The position numbers and the translations under genes are program-made. A stretch of DNA of 31,166 nt from a virus, in the IMG/VR virus record IMGVR_UViG_3300030388_001434, positions 1 through 31,166 of that record; one strand, 5' to 3'. The notes under the pieces were generated by a model. That model saw only the letters and a list, made by a program, of their open reading frames with translations, was not told the origin of the DNA and did no database searches. Below are positions 7,652 through 14,691 of the stretch, in pieces; the stretch's first letter is position 1; every line of letters starts with the position of its first letter.

Positions 7652-8866
7652 TTAAACAGCAATCTTCTGCTTGATGATTGCTTCTGGAAGGATAACCTGT
7701 CCACCAACTCTGCGACGAGCAATATAACGAATATTACCAGTGTTAGCTTGGGTGAATGGGTCGCGTAGTACAGCCATAGCAACACGATCAACAATTAAGT
7801 ATCCACGACGGAAATCACCAAACGCAACAGGGAAGTTTCCACCTGCGATAGACGGCATATCCGTAGCTTCTACATAGCTGTGACCTAAGATAGTTGCAGA
7901 CATATTTCCAGACAGGCTCATGCCAGCTTGGAAGACGTATTGACCTGCGGCATCTTTCAACTTACGAATAGCCGCTAATGAACCACGGTTAAAGACGAAA
8001 GTACCATTACGGCTATAATCACTCTTAATGGCGTGAACCATTGTGATGAGGCCATCAGCAGTTAGTAGCGTACCTGAGCCAGAGTTGCTTTCAGCAACAG
8101 AAGCGTTAGTCAGGATACCTTCAGGCTTACCTACAGCGTTACCAGAGACAAAGGCTAATCCTTCGGCTTTAGCGAACTGCTCAGTAAATTCTGACTGCAT
8201 TTCAGCTTCAAGATTAAATACTGAATCTTCCAAATCCTGCTCAGAAATATCAACCAGTGCATACATCTCATGCGCGGGAATCTCTTCTAGGCCAACTTGC
8301 CATCCAGTAGTCTCTGAACGTGTTCCAGCTTCGGATACCCACTGCGCGGCAAAAGTACCAGTACGCTTAGGAATCTGAATAGAACGCTGTCCAGTTTGAC
8401 GAACGCGAGAAATGCCACGAATAGGTGAGATCTCTGTAATGTTCTTAATCAATTCACGGATGTACTCTGGGGGAGCTAAGTAACCACCAGTTGTATCGTT
8501 AGATACAGTTAGTGCTTTCTTCTCATCTGGAGTAATTCCTTCCATACCTTTACGGCAATAAGAATCAAAGGCTTTAACGCCAGCATCAATTTGCTTATCG
8601 GTGAAACCACCGTTGGGACGACGCATAACAGTTTCCATGCGATCCATCTGCTCTTTGATAGCATCTTGAGTTGCGGCACTAGCTTTAATACGCTGATTCA
8701 CATCTTCGTACTGGTCTAGCTTCGCTTCAAGGGCGGTAATTTTCCCATCTAGGGTAGTGTCTTGGACACCTTTTTCCACGTTCTCTAACTTCTGGTCATA
8801 GCTTTTTTTGAACTCTTCAAAAGCATGTCCCATGTCAGATACTAGGGTTTTAACATCTTCACTCAT
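7652..8866 (-). CDS. Major capsid protein, HK97 family
   Basis: 404 residues. About residues 1-85 form a charged coiled-coil delta/scaffold domain ('KLENVEKGVQDTTLDGKIT', 'KEQMDRMETVMRR'). The HK97 fold starts near residue 125 ('TTGGYLAPPEYIRELI') and includes the N-arm/E-loop region ('RSIQIPKRTGTFAAQWVSE'), 'VDISEQDLEDS', 'SGNAVGKPEGILTN' and a C-terminal beta region ('GDFRRGYLIVDRVAMAVL'). Its ATG overlaps the protease stop (ATGA), and GGGAG lies upstream. In HK97 the delta domain is removed by the neighbouring protease; cleavage between about residues 85 and 125 is expected here. Confidence 0.95.
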   Translation of the reverse strand: MSEDVKTLVSDMGHAFEEFKKSYDQKLENVEKGVQDTTLDGKITALEAKLDQYEDVNQRIKASAATQDAIKEQMDRMETVMRRPNGGFTDKQIDAGVKAFDSYCRKGMEGITPDEKKALTVSNDTTGGYLAPPEYIRELIKNITEISPIRGISRVRQTGQRSIQIPKRTGTFAAQWVSEAGTRSETTGWQVGLEEIPAHEMYALVDISEQDLEDSVFNLEAEMQSEFTEQFAKAEGLAFVSGNAVGKPEGILTNASVAESNSGSGTLLTADGLITMVHAIKSDYSRNGTFVFNRGSLAAIRKLKDAAGQYVFQAGMSLSGNMSATILGHSYVEATDMPSIAGGNFPVAFGDFRRGYLIVDRVAMAVLRDPFTQANTGNIRYIARRRVGGQVILPEAIIKQKIAV

Positions 8867-9849
8867 TGGATTTCTCCCACTATGGTTTTGAGTTTTTGGG
8901 TTAGGTTTTTGATAGCATCTACATCAGGTTGCATTTCTACCTCAGCATCACGCTGAGTAAACGCATCCATTACAGCTTTTGCGGCCATCTTTGCTTCTGA
9001 ACGAGATAAAGAAAAAGCGTCACGCAGTCCATTCTCCCATTCCCTGATAGAAAGCTCCTGTCCCTTAACCGCCTGAACCTTAGCTTTAGGATTCATTGGA
9101 AAGGTAACAACAGATATCTCCATCAATTCTACTTCCTTGATAACTCTGGCTCCTGCCTTATCATAGGATTGCCCCTTGGGGCTTATTCTGAAACCAATAG
9201 ACAGGCCATCAAGTGCGCCCATTTTCATTAGTTCGTATGTCTCTCGTCCAAGCTGGGTTTTCATAGCCAAACGGCCACGAATTTTTAAACCCTTCTCGTC
9301 CTCTTCAATAGACTCATATACGCCAATAGGCATATCTGATTTGTGTTGGTATAGAAGTTTGACCCCTAATGCGCCTGTCTTTTTAACGCTCTTGCTGAAA
9401 GCACCTTTAGCAACAATGTCATTGCCTAGATCGGTGTTACCAAAGATAGAGCCGTAACCTTCAAAGGTTCCATACTCCTCATCCTCAGAGTCAACCGCAT
9501 TTATCTCAGCCTTAACATCTAAGAACTGGTCTAGGGTTTTCTCCTCGCTCTCGGCATCCTTCTTTTTGGGCTTCTTAGGTTTTTTTGGCATACCGTAGCC
9601 GCTTAACTCTAATCCAGTTAGCTCAGTATATTCTTCATGGCTCTCGCAAGGCATGAATACTAGGTTGCCATCTTCATCGTGAGAGTGAGTGCCGACACAG
9701 CCGATTTCCTCAGCCCTATCTTGAGCTTCCTCTTCCGTGGAGAACACATCATCTCTAATCTCTGCTTTCTCAGCTAGGGATGCAGTCAAGGCTTCAATAG
9801 CGGCCTGTATATCCATAGGCTCAGGGTCTTTTTTGATTTCTTTCAACAT
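8863..9849 (-). CDS. Prohead maturation protease with N-terminal Cys/His domain
   Basis: 328 residues. About residues 115-265 form an HK97 gp4-type (S78/U35) prohead protease. His169 in 'LLYQHKSDMPIGVYES' and Ser217 in 'GALDGLSIGFRI' are the expected catalytic pair, with the third residue probably in 'ELMEISVVTFPMNP'. Before this lies a separate domain (about 30-85) with Cys51, His55, His57, Cys68 and His71 in 'GCVGTHSHDEDG' and 'FMPCESHEEY', which looks metal-binding, joined by a Lys/Pro-rich linker. It matures the capsid encoded immediately downstream (4-base overlap). No strong ribosome site precedes 9849; a second Met at 9816 is possible. Confidence 0.9.
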   Translation of the reverse strand: MLKEIKKDPEPMDIQAAIEALTASLAEKAEIRDDVFSTEEEAQDRAEEIGCVGTHSHDEDGNLVFMPCESHEEYTELTGLELSGYGMPKKPKKPKKKDAESEEKTLDQFLDVKAEINAVDSEDEEYGTFEGYGSIFGNTDLGNDIVAKGAFSKSVKKTGALGVKLLYQHKSDMPIGVYESIEEDEKGLKIRGRLAMKTQLGRETYELMKMGALDGLSIGFRISPKGQSYDKAGARVIKEVELMEISVVTFPMNPKAKVQAVKGQELSIREWENGLRDAFSLSRSEAKMAAKAVMDAFTQRDAEVEMQPDVDAIKNLTQKLKTIVGEIQ

Positions 9850-9875
9850 ACACTGTTCCGTCGGTTATAGTTTCA

Positions 9876-9889
9876 CAATCAGGTGATTG
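9876..9889. promoter_or_regulatory. Perfect 14-bp dyad upstream of the protease-capsid genes
   Basis: CAATCA and TGATTG flank two bases, giving a perfect inverted repeat 27 bases before the protease ATG. It could be an operator for a small helix-turn-helix protein. The nearby minus-strand promoter elements are weak, so the assignment is tentative. Confidence 0.25.
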
Positions 9890-10006
9890 CTATGGAATCA
9901 GGCATCTGCTCTGAGACACTTTACATCCTGACATATGGTATCACAACTATTTTTTAAGGACACCCCCTTGAAAACTACAGCTCCCCAGCTAGTAATTATC
10001 TGATGC

Positions 10007-10031
10007 GAAAAAAAAGCCCCCTAAAGGGCTA
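10007..10031 (-). terminator. Rho-independent terminator of the leftward cassette genes
   Basis: On the minus strand AGCCC, a short loop and GGGCT are followed by a run of nine T (read as A on the plus strand at 10007-10015). It begins just after the stop of the 92-residue gene at 10037. It marks the left end of the cassette inserted in the head operon. Confidence 0.8.
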
Positions 10032-10036
10032 ATTGT

Positions 10037-10315
10037 TTAGGCGTACTTATCTAGCTCTTTTTTTACCTCTGAGGCTGTACCCTTAAATGGCTTTCTCTCT
10101 GCGTTTTCCATTGCTATGCCAGCCATAAAATCAATGTACTCCTTTGAGTTATCCTTGCCCTCAACTATAGGAACTAAGTGAGCTAGGAGAAAGAGCATCT
10201 GGCGGGTTTTTGTAATTCCAAGTTTTTGGTGAACATAATCTAGCATTTCAAAATGTTCTCCTTCAACCTTGAAAGTTACATGGCATGAATCTTTTCTTGA
10301 ATTGTGGTGCCACAT
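10037..10315 (-). CDS. Hypothetical cassette protein
   Basis: 92 residues. 'CHVTFKVEGEHFEMLDYVHQ' followed by 'LGITKTRQMLFLLAHLVPIV' looks like a beta strand plus helices, loosely reminiscent of ribbon-helix-helix proteins, but no confident family is recognised. The leader contains ATAAAAGGTATTTAAT before the ATG, the same leader type as other genes of the cassette. Second gene of the leftward pair from the promoter near 10.75 kb; a strong terminator follows. Confidence 0.55.
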   Translation of the reverse strand: MWHHNSRKDSCHVTFKVEGEHFEMLDYVHQKLGITKTRQMLFLLAHLVPIVEGKDNSKEYIDFMAGIAMENAERKPFKGTASEVKKELDKYA

Positions 10316-10368
10316 ATTAAATACCTTTTATGTTGCCCTACTCGCTTGGAGCTTTCAGGCTGGTTAGT

Positions 10369-10686
10369 TTAAAGCCCTACTTCATCTAACATTTTATTTG
10401 TGAAGTAAGTGTTCTGTTTTCCAGTACCAAAATCTTTAGGCTTCTTACCTTTGGTTTTTGGCTTGGCTATCTCAAACAATGTTTTAAGCCTTACTGAGCT
10501 ACTTACATGAGGAACCATTGCAAGTATTTCATCTTTTGTGAGTAACTTGGCTAGGGGTGTAGATTCCCCATAACAAACCACAACACTACCGCACTTGGTT
10601 ACAACGATATCTAACTCTTCATCGTTGCGGCAAAGCATAAGGAACTTTTCAAAGAACTTTTGAGATACTGTTACATCATTATTCAT
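10369..10686 (-). CDS. Hypothetical cassette protein
   Basis: 105 residues starting MNNDVTVSQKFFEKF. The ATG at 10686 is chosen over an upstream in-frame GTG because AAAAGGTG lies 6 bases before it. N-terminal helices are followed by a beta segment ('ELDIVVTKCGSVVVCYGE') and a basic C-terminus ('KPKTKGKKPKDFGTGKQN') that could bind nucleic acid. No family recognised. First gene behind the leftward cassette promoter, with a 5' leader of about 60 bases that holds a hairpin (10723-10743). Confidence 0.6.
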   Translation of the reverse strand: MNNDVTVSQKFFEKFLMLCRNDEELDIVVTKCGSVVVCYGESTPLAKLLTKDEILAMVPHVSSSVRLKTLFEIAKPKTKGKKPKDFGTGKQNTYFTNKMLDEVGL

Positions 10687-10750
10687 ATTGAACACCTTTT
10701 ATTAGTTTAATTTTTAAAGAAGCCAAGCCTTTTTCTTGCTTGGTATGTTT

Positions 10751-10779
10751 AGTATAGCATACTGTGTTTCGCTTTGCAA
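10751..10779 (-). promoter_or_regulatory. Leftward cassette promoter (sigma70-like)
   Basis: On the minus strand: -35 TTGCAA (10774-10779), 17-base spacer, -10 TATACT (10751-10756) with TGC before it (extended -10) and AAAC after it. It faces the rightward promoter at 10835 and shares its GCTATACTAAAC core. Confidence 0.7.
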
Positions 10780-10830
10780 ACATTTTAATTATGGTCTAGG
10801 GTGAAGAATGTTTCCTTTTGTAAACTTTGT

Positions 10831-10846
10831 GTGCTATACTAAACGT
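10831..10846 (+). promoter_or_regulatory. Rightward cassette promoter (extended -10)
   Basis: TGC followed by TATACT (10835-10840) and AAAC, identical in its core to the divergent leftward promoter. There is no good -35 at 17 bases, so it probably relies on the extended -10. The leader runs into ATAAAAGGTG before the ATG at 10879. Confidence 0.6.
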
Positions 10847-10878
10847 ATAAAGAGAAAACAAATAAAAGGTGCAAGATA

Positions 10879-10998
10879 ATGAACTACTCAGCCGCTTACC
10901 AAAACACGCGAACCCAAGCCAACATTAAAAAAGAAGAGAACATCGTTATAGCCGTGGTTCTTATTGGCTTAATTGTTTCTCTAATTACTTTAATTTAA
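10879..10998 (+). CDS. Small single-TM cassette protein
   Basis: 39 residues: a polar N-terminus (MNYSAAYQNTRTQANIKKEE), then one hydrophobic helix rich in Ile, Val and Leu (about residues 22-39) ending at the C-terminus. An AAAAGGTG ribosome site lies 8 bases upstream and a promoter lies directly ahead. Topology suggests a tail-anchored inner-membrane peptide; a role such as superinfection exclusion or lysis timing is only a guess. Confidence 0.55.
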   Translation: MNYSAAYQNTRTQANIKKEENIVIAVVLIGLIVSLITLI

Positions 10999-11002
10999 AT
11001 GT

Positions 11003-11030
11003 TTGCAATAGTAAACAAACCTGCTATAAT
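11003..11030 (+). promoter_or_regulatory. Promoter between the first two rightward cassette genes
   Basis: TTGCAA (11003-11008), 16-base spacer, TGC and TATAAT (11025-11030) followed by AAAC. It is the best match among the five related promoters in this window. Confidence 0.75.
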
Positions 11031-11059
11031 AAACGCATAAACAAACAAAAGGGCTTAAA

Positions 11060-11185
11060 ATGAAAAACCAACAAATTACCAAGCAACTTTTTGCAAGCTG
11101 GGCTAAAAATGATTTAGTAAATCACTACTGGCTGTTAAAGCGCACTAACAAATTAACCGTAAAGCAAGCTCAAAGCCTGCCTATA
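11060..11185 (+). CDS. Short cassette ORF, 41 residues
   Basis: Encodes 41 residues (MKNQQITKQLFASWAKNDLV onward, ending KLKACL). It sits directly behind the strongest promoter of the cassette with AAAAGGG before the ATG. The composition is plausible for a small soluble helical peptide, but no family is recognised. The real-gene call rests on promoter, ribosome site and position. Confidence 0.45.
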
Positions 11186-11221
11186 ATTGCTAACTTACTT
11201 AACTTATAAAAGGTATTAAAT

Positions 11222-11455
11222 ATGTCAAAGCCAACTATAAACTTTAACCATCCTATTGCAGACGAATACTTTTACCTATCGCGCCACAATGTAGGGTTTG
11301 GCTTATCTACCATTGAGCAAGATGAAGTCCTAGATGATTACTACAGCGGTAGGCTAACCAGCAATCCAGCGCAAAATAAAATAATGCAAAAGTCTCGTTT
11401 TGAGGCTCTTAAACATGCCCTAATTCTTATGGGTACTAACGGCCAAGGCGGTTAA
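11222..11455 (+). CDS. Hypothetical cassette protein, 77 residues
   Basis: 77 residues (MSKPTINFNHPIADEYFYLS onward) with ATAAAAGGTATTAAAT before the ATG, the same leader as the leftward cassette genes. It is acidic at the N-terminus and helical toward 'QKSRFEALKHALILMG'. Last gene of the rightward cassette unit; a terminator follows within 10 bases. No family recognised. Confidence 0.6.
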   Translation: MSKPTINFNHPIADEYFYLSRHNVGFGLSTIEQDEVLDDYYSGRLTSNPAQNKIMQKSRFEALKHALILMGTNGQGG

Positions 11456-11461
11456 CCAAAA

Positions 11462-11487
11462 GAAAGCCCCTTTTAGGGGTTTTCCAT
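11462..11487. terminator. Bidirectional terminator after the rightward cassette
   Basis: AAAGCCCC, a short TTTTA loop and GGGGTTTT form a GC stem with T-rich tracts on both sides: TTTT on the plus strand, CTTTCTTTT on the minus strand. It ends the rightward cassette and could also stop leftward transcripts leaving the Mu F-like gene. Confidence 0.75.
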
Positions 11488-11489
11488 CT

Positions 11490-11945
11490 TTAAAAGTTTA
11501 GACGCGATTTGGCGACTCTAAAAAATTACAAATTTTCTGACCACCCAAAACCCCATCAAATTCGTAACTTCTTTTTTTGACACGCTTTTCGGCCTCTAAA
11601 AATTTTATAAATTTCTGACAGCTTGAAAACACCGTCAAATATTTAACTAATTATTTCAGAGCGTTTTCGCGCACCTTAAAAAATGAAAATCAAAACACCT
11701 CCTCTACAGGCCACGCGGTTACTGGGCTGTAGAAACTAATTCCTTTTGCTTCGTTTTTTGAAAGTTTGGGCGAAAATAAATTTATTTGATAGGGGGTGTG
11801 AAATTCTTGCAACTCTTTTTCGTTTAAAAAGTTTTTTCGTTTTTCGGGGCATTTTCAAACGGATTCAGGCATCGGCTAAAATTCTGACCAACTCTTTTGC
11901 TCTTAAAAAGTTTTTCCGTTTTTCGGGGGGTCAAAAAAATGAAAA
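11490..11945. repeat. Noncoding module A: degenerate repeat array with about 79-bp period
   Basis: A gene-free stretch between convergent genes. Unit landmarks: a CTCTAAAAA...TTTCTGAC element at 11516 and 11595 (79 apart) with a weak third copy near 11674; a hairpin with CTACAG (11704-11709) and CTGTAG (11727-11732); then a CAACTCTTTTTCGTTTAAAA element at 11810 and 11889 (79 apart). The last element forms a weak AT hairpin followed by T-runs on the plus strand. The same elements occur in the same order and spacing in module B (22005-22465). No credible coding sequence is seen. Possible roles: tandem terminators, an RNA 3' region, or a replication or packaging site. Confidence 0.7.
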
Positions 11946-12812
11946 TTACACATCTTCGTAATCGTCTATATCAAAATCATCCTGAACCGAATCTCTTGTG
12001 TCCGTGTAGATCACAACGCACCGACAGTTGCACACATTGACAGCCCCGCCTCTTGGGTCACCAGCGTAAGACATTGGCCTACCCCCGATAATGAAATCTT
12101 CATCCATTGATACCTGTTGGCCATTGGCTCTAGCGTGAGTTTCCCTAGTCCGACCATCTCCTGTAGAGACCCATTGCTTGACCATAGCCACTCCATAGTT
12201 ATCGCCTACCTGCTTATGGTAGCTCTGATGCGCAAAGCCAGCCGCGCTATGAGTCTCAGTTCTAGCGATTAAAGCCGCCCTATTGCGGTTGATTGAGCGG
12301 AAGTTCTTTCTTAGCTCACTCGCAATCTGTGCCAAAGTAGCGTCCCCTAGCCTTAATTTCTCTATAGATGCAATGATTAGCAAGCCCTGTGTGCGTGAAA
12401 TGCTACTTATGAAGCTCTCCCTGTTAATGAAGTACAGAGCGACGGCCTGTTCAAAGGCTGATGACCTTCCAAAGAAGAAAGCATCCCCCTCATCGGCTTT
12501 TGCAGATATTACTTGATAGGATTGGTAGTTGTAATCGTAGATAGCTTTGAATATTCGGCTTAACTGGGCTTTAATTACTGCGGTAACTTCTACCTCTACA
12601 TCTCTGACAAGCAAAGCGGCATCCACAACCTCCCCGCCCTCTACTTGCTTGGATGCTATGTTTACCGTCTTGTTGAAGCTAGTCTCTAACCGCCTTTGGA
12701 ATCCCCTACTTAGATTATCCCTTATCCTAGCTTGTTGGACAGCGTAGCGCCTAGCATTGATAGCGCCCTGCCTAAACCCTAGAATCTGATTGGCGGTTTG
12801 TTGCCTAGCCAC
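11946..12812 (-). CDS. Mu F-like (SPP1 gp7-type) minor head protein
   Basis: 288 residues. The N-terminal two thirds are helical. The C-terminal part holds the Phage_Mu_F signature: 'LIARTETHSAAGFAHQSYHK', 'KQWVSTGDGRTRETHARANG', then YAGDPRGGA and NVCNCRC. These minor capsid proteins bind the portal and help head assembly or DNA ejection. It starts 4 bases after the portal stop, so it is translationally coupled. Module A follows its stop, cutting it off from the protease gene that usually comes next. Confidence 0.9.
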   Translation of the reverse strand: MARQQTANQILGFRQGAINARRYAVQQARIRDNLSRGFQRRLETSFNKTVNIASKQVEGGEVVDAALLVRDVEVEVTAVIKAQLSRIFKAIYDYNYQSYQVISAKADEGDAFFFGRSSAFEQAVALYFINRESFISSISRTQGLLIIASIEKLRLGDATLAQIASELRKNFRSINRNRAALIARTETHSAAGFAHQSYHKQVGDNYGVAMVKQWVSTGDGRTRETHARANGQQVSMDEDFIIGGRPMSYAGDPRGGAVNVCNCRCVVIYTDTRDSVQDDFDIDDYEDV

Positions 12813-12816
12813 TTGA

Positions 12817-14691
12817 TTACGCCTTTCTTAGCGTGGAAAACCTATGCCCTACAATAACGTCGGTGGGGTCGCTTCCTTGGTAAATCCTAATGAGAGCCGC
12901 TGGATTATCTTCAGATGCATTAAGCGTGAAGTCTGTTTTAGGTACGGATAGCTTACCGCTTTTTACTATCTTTGTGATCTTACCTCTAGCCCTGCCACCT
13001 GAACTATTCCAGCTAACCATATCACCAACTGATAAATCTCCAGCCTCGGCTTTCGTATCTTCCTCAGCAATAATTTGCGCTCTCTTAGCCTTAGCCCAAG
13101 ATTGCCCTGCATCACCACCCCACAAAGCCCAAGCAATTCTCCCCGCTGATGGGTAACCCTTTTCAGATGGGCTAAACCCTGCGCCTTGCTTATCTACTTC
13201 ATGGCGGGAAAAGTAACTGTGCATCCTAGTAACCACATCAAGGGACAGCTTCTGGCGATCAACTAATTGATTAGCTCTAGTCACGCCTACCTGTGTACCG
13301 CCCCTTTTATGCTTTTTTCTCCAATCTAGCCCTCTCTGCGCTTCCTGAGACATAGCCTTGCTTGGTGTTGAATCTATATCAGATAGTGCCTTAGAATCGT
13401 CATACAGCTCATAATCCTTGCTATCTTCTTCCTCTACTGGAGCATCGGGAAGCCCTTCATTCAAAGGGAACAAACTAGCGTTAACCAACAAGCCATCCGC
13501 TCCATCAATAGCGTTTAGGCCAAGGCGCTCTCTTGCCTCGTTCCTAGTCATGATGCCTTCCTTTACTGCACCGATAACATTCTCATAAATTCTCTTTCTG
13601 CGTTCTGATAAGGCTGGTATCTCGTCGGTGTCAAACTTAAAGAAAACATCCTCGCTAAACTGAGGCATAAGCCATTCGTTAATATCTGACTGAACCTTTG
13701 ATAGCATAGGCAATATTGTTTCTTCGTAAAGAGCCAATCGCGCCTCAGCTACATTTGAGTAAGTTTGTGAGTCTGGCACGCCAACCAACTGACTAGGGAC
13801 GCCAAAACACATGGCAATATCGGTTGCGCTCATGTGTTTTAGGTTAATAAAGTCCATATCCTTGGGTGACAGCCCCATCTCTTTCCAATCAAAATCACCC
13901 TCTAACAGCATCGGCCTACCTGCATTATCAGTTCCAGAGAACCTATTATTTAGGTCAGTCATAAGTTGCTGTCGTTGCCCTGCGGTTAGGCTGGTTGCAA
14001 AACCGTCTGAATCTTTAGGTTTAAATATAACTGCACCTGATGGCCTAGCTCCATTATTGAGAAGGTTAATGTTGTGCTTGCTTGATAGGTTATGCTGGTC
14101 AACTTCAACAGCGGCCGCGTTAAGTGGTGATAGGCCGTAAAAGTCATCAAGTGGGTTCCATAGCTTAGTCTGCTTTAACTCACTAAATCCGCTATCTTGG
14201 TCTACATCATAAACAGCCTCAGTTCGTCCATTTACCTTGTAATCGTACCTTGCTGGCATAGCACCGCGACCACCGCTAATGGTAATTCTATCGGGACGGA
14301 GAAGGTGCAATTCTTTAGGGACGTTACTAATACCCGCCACCTTGAGCATATAACTATTGCCAGATAAAAGAAGATAGCCAAACAAGGCGTTCATAAACTC
14401 AGAATAACTTTGAAGTGGGTTGGGTCTATTGAGAAGGCTTTTAGCTGGATGGTTCTCTATTTCATCCCCATCAGCATTGCATATCTTGAATGGCACACCT
14501 GACGCACCTTTTGCTATTTCATTTACGCACCGATAAACGATAGCGTTCTTCATGTACCCTTCTGATGCTAAATCTTCGTATTGGTAGTTTGTTGGCTGGG
14601 TAGACCCTACTCCGAAATACCCGACCATAGATGAGTTCTTGGTGCTTACTGGTTCTACTGTCTTCGCTCTAAACCTATCAAATATAGCCAT
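12817..14691 (-). CDS. Portal protein with two C-terminal extension domains
   Basis: 624 residues from the ATG at 14691, which shares a base with the terminase stop (TAATG) and has GGAGA upstream; an earlier in-frame TTG at 14706 is less likely. Residues about 35-410 are an HK97-type portal ('NAIVYRCVNEIAKGASGVPF', 'PDSQTYSNVAEARLALYEE'). Residues about 448-540 form a second domain ('GLDWRKKHKRGGTQVGVTRA', 'MHSYFSRHEVDKQGAGF', 'IAWALWGGDAGQSWA') known from other phage head proteins. Residues about 552-624 match the HVA1/DUF2945 Tudor-like domain ('VGDMVSWNSSGGRARGKI'). Typical portals of this type end near 400-500 residues, so this is a fusion. Confidence 0.92.
   Translation of the reverse strand: MAIFDRFRAKTVEPVSTKNSSMVGYFGVGSTQPTNYQYEDLASEGYMKNAIVYRCVNEIAKGASGVPFKICNADGDEIENHPAKSLLNRPNPLQSYSEFMNALFGYLLLSGNSYMLKVAGISNVPKELHLLRPDRITISGGRGAMPARYDYKVNGRTEAVYDVDQDSGFSELKQTKLWNPLDDFYGLSPLNAAAVEVDQHNLSSKHNINLLNNGARPSGAVIFKPKDSDGFATSLTAGQRQQLMTDLNNRFSGTDNAGRPMLLEGDFDWKEMGLSPKDMDFINLKHMSATDIAMCFGVPSQLVGVPDSQTYSNVAEARLALYEETILPMLSKVQSDINEWLMPQFSEDVFFKFDTDEIPALSERRKRIYENVIGAVKEGIMTRNEARERLGLNAIDGADGLLVNASLFPLNEGLPDAPVEEEDSKDYELYDDSKALSDIDSTPSKAMSQEAQRGLDWRKKHKRGGTQVGVTRANQLVDRQKLSLDVVTRMHSYFSRHEVDKQGAGFSPSEKGYPSAGRIAWALWGGDAGQSWAKAKRAQIIAEEDTKAEAGDLSVGDMVSWNSSGGRARGKITKIVKSGKLSVPKTDFTLNASEDNPAALIRIYQGSDPTDVIVGHRFSTLRKA

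Noticed and set aside
9857-9892. Late promoter for the protease-capsid genes (TATAAC with an upstream TAGCAA on the minus strand)
   Set aside because: The -35 match is poor and the start site would leave almost no leader for the ATG at 9849. Only the dyad at 9876-9889 is kept, as a weak regulatory candidate.
11746-11961. A 71-codon plus-strand frame across module A with repeated NSF..KKFF.F segments
   Set aside because: The repeat in the peptide is a by-product of the 79-bp DNA repeat. It has no ribosome site, overlaps the end of the Mu F-like gene, and the equivalent stretch in module B is broken by stops.
12011-12196. 61-codon minus-strand frame inside the Mu F-like gene
   Set aside because: Out-of-frame shadow of a clearly assigned gene, with no ribosome site.
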